From NCBI GenBank assembly GCA_964640725.1, contig CAZXIJ010000067.1, positions 1 through 6,646 on the forward strand: a stretch of 6,646 nt of DNA, written 5' to 3'. Origin of the DNA: CALHVX01 sp964640725 (GTDB taxonomy: Bacteria > Pseudomonadota > Gammaproteobacteria > Pseudomonadales > Azotimanducaceae). This document shows positions 5,838-6,646 of the stretch, in pieces (the stretch's first letter is position 1; the number at the start of each line of letters is the position of its first letter). The notes below the pieces were generated by a model. The model searched no databases. It worked only from the letters and a program-made list of their open reading frames with translations, and was not told the origin of the DNA. Made by a program: the position numbers and the translations under genes.

Positions 5838-6646
5838 CTATTGCGGGACAAGCCAGATCGGTGATGACCAGGCACGCTCCTGAATGGTGACTTCCAGACC
5901 TTCCCGCGGGGGTACTCCGGCCCTCAGCGCATCCCAGGTCGACCAGCGGCAGGTTGGGTTTTCCAATACCCGAGCGTAATAGAACGAGCGCTGCTCGGGA
6001 TCGAAGTCCGGGTCCGACCAGACCGTTTTCAATTCGGAGGCGCCGGCGTCGGCGCTGAAAGAGCAGTCCTTCAGGTTCACGGCGGCGCCGTTGTCAGGGC
6101 AACGATGCGTTGCCGGATCAACGGCCCCGCCATCAGAACAGGCAACGTCAAAGACCTGTTCCCGGGACTCGCCGTTCTCCAGCCACCCCTTAATCACCTG
6201 CAGCCGCTGCAGGGGCGCCGACTGCGCATCTTGCGTCGCCCAGGCCATAAAGCTAGGGCTACCTTGTGTTTGCGCAAAGAGCTCCGAGCCCATCGACACC
6301 CCCGACGCGTAGGCATCGCTGATGGTGTCCGTCTGAAGCCCAAACCCGGCAAAGAAACGCAGCCTGATCCGCGGGCCGGAAGTCGCAAAGGTTTCCTTGC
6401 GTCGAAAGGCATCATAGATCGAGTCTCGCGTATTCGCCTCGGCCCAGACCCCGGTCAGGCCGGAGGCACCCCAGGTTTCGAAGGCACCCTGGGTGTAGTT
6501 GCCCTGCTCAGTCGCAACGATATCAAGCCTGCCCGCCTCGGCGACGATCTTTTCCTGGGTCTCGCTCAGCGGCACCGAACCGCGATACGCCGCTCGGCCA
6601 TCAATCAGCGCAACCTTCGAGAAGTACTTGTCTTCCTCCACTGAAG
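5838..6646 (-). CDS. DUF3604 family protein, C-terminal part (gene runs off the right edge)
   Basis: The minus strand is open from the right edge to TAG at 5838-5840, giving about 268 residues of a longer protein. The frame continues past the GTG at 6641, so the true start lies outside the window. The sequence carries hallmark blocks of DUF3604: GLTGVWAEANTRDSIYDA, RRKETFATSGPRIRLRFF, PLQRLQVIKGW, VFDVACSDG with HRCPDNGAAV, DPDFDPEQRSFYYARVLE followed by NPTCRWSTWDA, and the C-terminal TIQERAWSSPIW. Family members are usually about 600 residues or more, with an N-terminal metal-site region not seen here, so roughly half or less is present. The biochemical role of the family is not established. 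The gene is followed on the same strand by the VOC relic after 50 bp. No damage is visible in this part. Confidence 0.9.
   Translation of the reverse strand, partial: SVEEDKYFSKVALIDGRAAYRGSVPLSETQEKIVAEAGRLDIVATEQGNYTQGAFETWGASGLTGVWAEANTRDSIYDAFRRKETFATSGPRIRLRFFAGFGLQTDTISDAYASGVSMGSELFAQTQGSPSFMAWATQDAQSAPLQRLQVIKGWLENGESREQVFDVACSDGGAVDPATHRCPDNGAAVNLKDCSFSADAGASELKTVWSDPDFDPEQRSFYYARVLENPTCRWSTWDALRAGVPPREGLEVTIQERAWSSPIWLVPQ

Noticed and set aside
6105..6644. 179-residue plus-strand open frame opposite DUF3604
   Set aside because: The minus strand holds conserved DUF3604 blocks throughout; the plus frame is a shadow.

Overview
The window is GC-rich (roughly 60 %) bacterial DNA. Its gene families (ACMSD-type amidohydrolase, class-I-type soluble cytochrome P450, antibiotic-biosynthesis-monooxygenase fold protein, alpha/beta hydrolase, M20 peptidase, VOC protein, DUF3604) are the mix often seen in accessory catabolic regions of Proteobacteria, especially marine or soil Gamma- and Alphaproteobacteria. 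No ribosomal or other marker gene is present, so the taxonomic guess is weak and rests on gene content and protein style only. There is no tRNA, rRNA, CRISPR array, transposase or integrase in the window.

Layout. (1) Bases 1-198, minus: the first 66 codons of an alpha/beta hydrolase that runs off the left edge. (2) Bases 199-423: a divergent intergenic region with a short dyad and an AT-rich promoter-like island. (3) Bases 424-1602, plus: an intact Amidohydro_2 metal-dependent hydrolase/decarboxylase. (4) Bases 1603-1679: a short convergent gap without a convincing terminator. (5) Bases 1680-1964, minus: a 94-residue ABM-fold putative monooxygenase. (6) Bases 1965-2172: a divergent control region containing a perfect 8-bp inverted repeat. 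(7) Bases 2173-3267, plus: a short (364-residue) cytochrome P450. Close behind it come a broken small membrane-like ORF (3264-3416), a multiply frameshifted GrpB-family relic (3413-3891) and an intact membrane-anchored M20 metallopeptidase (3888-5366). (8) Bases 5367-5389: a convergent gap with a small hairpin. (9) Bases 5390-5787, minus: a VOC/glyoxalase-like gene broken by an in-frame amber codon and a start-proximal frameshift. (10) Bases 5838-6646, minus: the C-terminal part of a DUF3604 protein that runs off the right edge.

How the genes may fit together. The alpha/beta hydrolase, amidohydrolase, ABM protein and P450 form two divergent pairs around two control regions. This suggests a small oxidative/hydrolytic catabolic module for an unknown hydrophobic or aromatic substrate (inference). 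The plus-strand run P450 - small ORF - GrpB relic - M20 shows start/stop overlaps of the ATGA or TTGA kind at each junction, as in a translationally coupled operon, although the two middle members no longer read through. DUF3604 and the VOC relic form a second, minus-strand pair.

The most notable signal is the contrast between intact and broken genes. The amidohydrolase, P450, M20 and DUF3604 frames are clean over more than 4.5 kb. The GrpB relic carries about four frame steps in under 0.5 kb, all in the same direction (net -1), and the VOC relic carries a stop and a shift. The P450, though in frame, lacks several family-typical segments including the meander, and has altered residues in its E-R-R triad and I-helix motif. 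I do not see a clearly novel multi-gene system. I see a catabolic neighbourhood that appears to be partly decaying.
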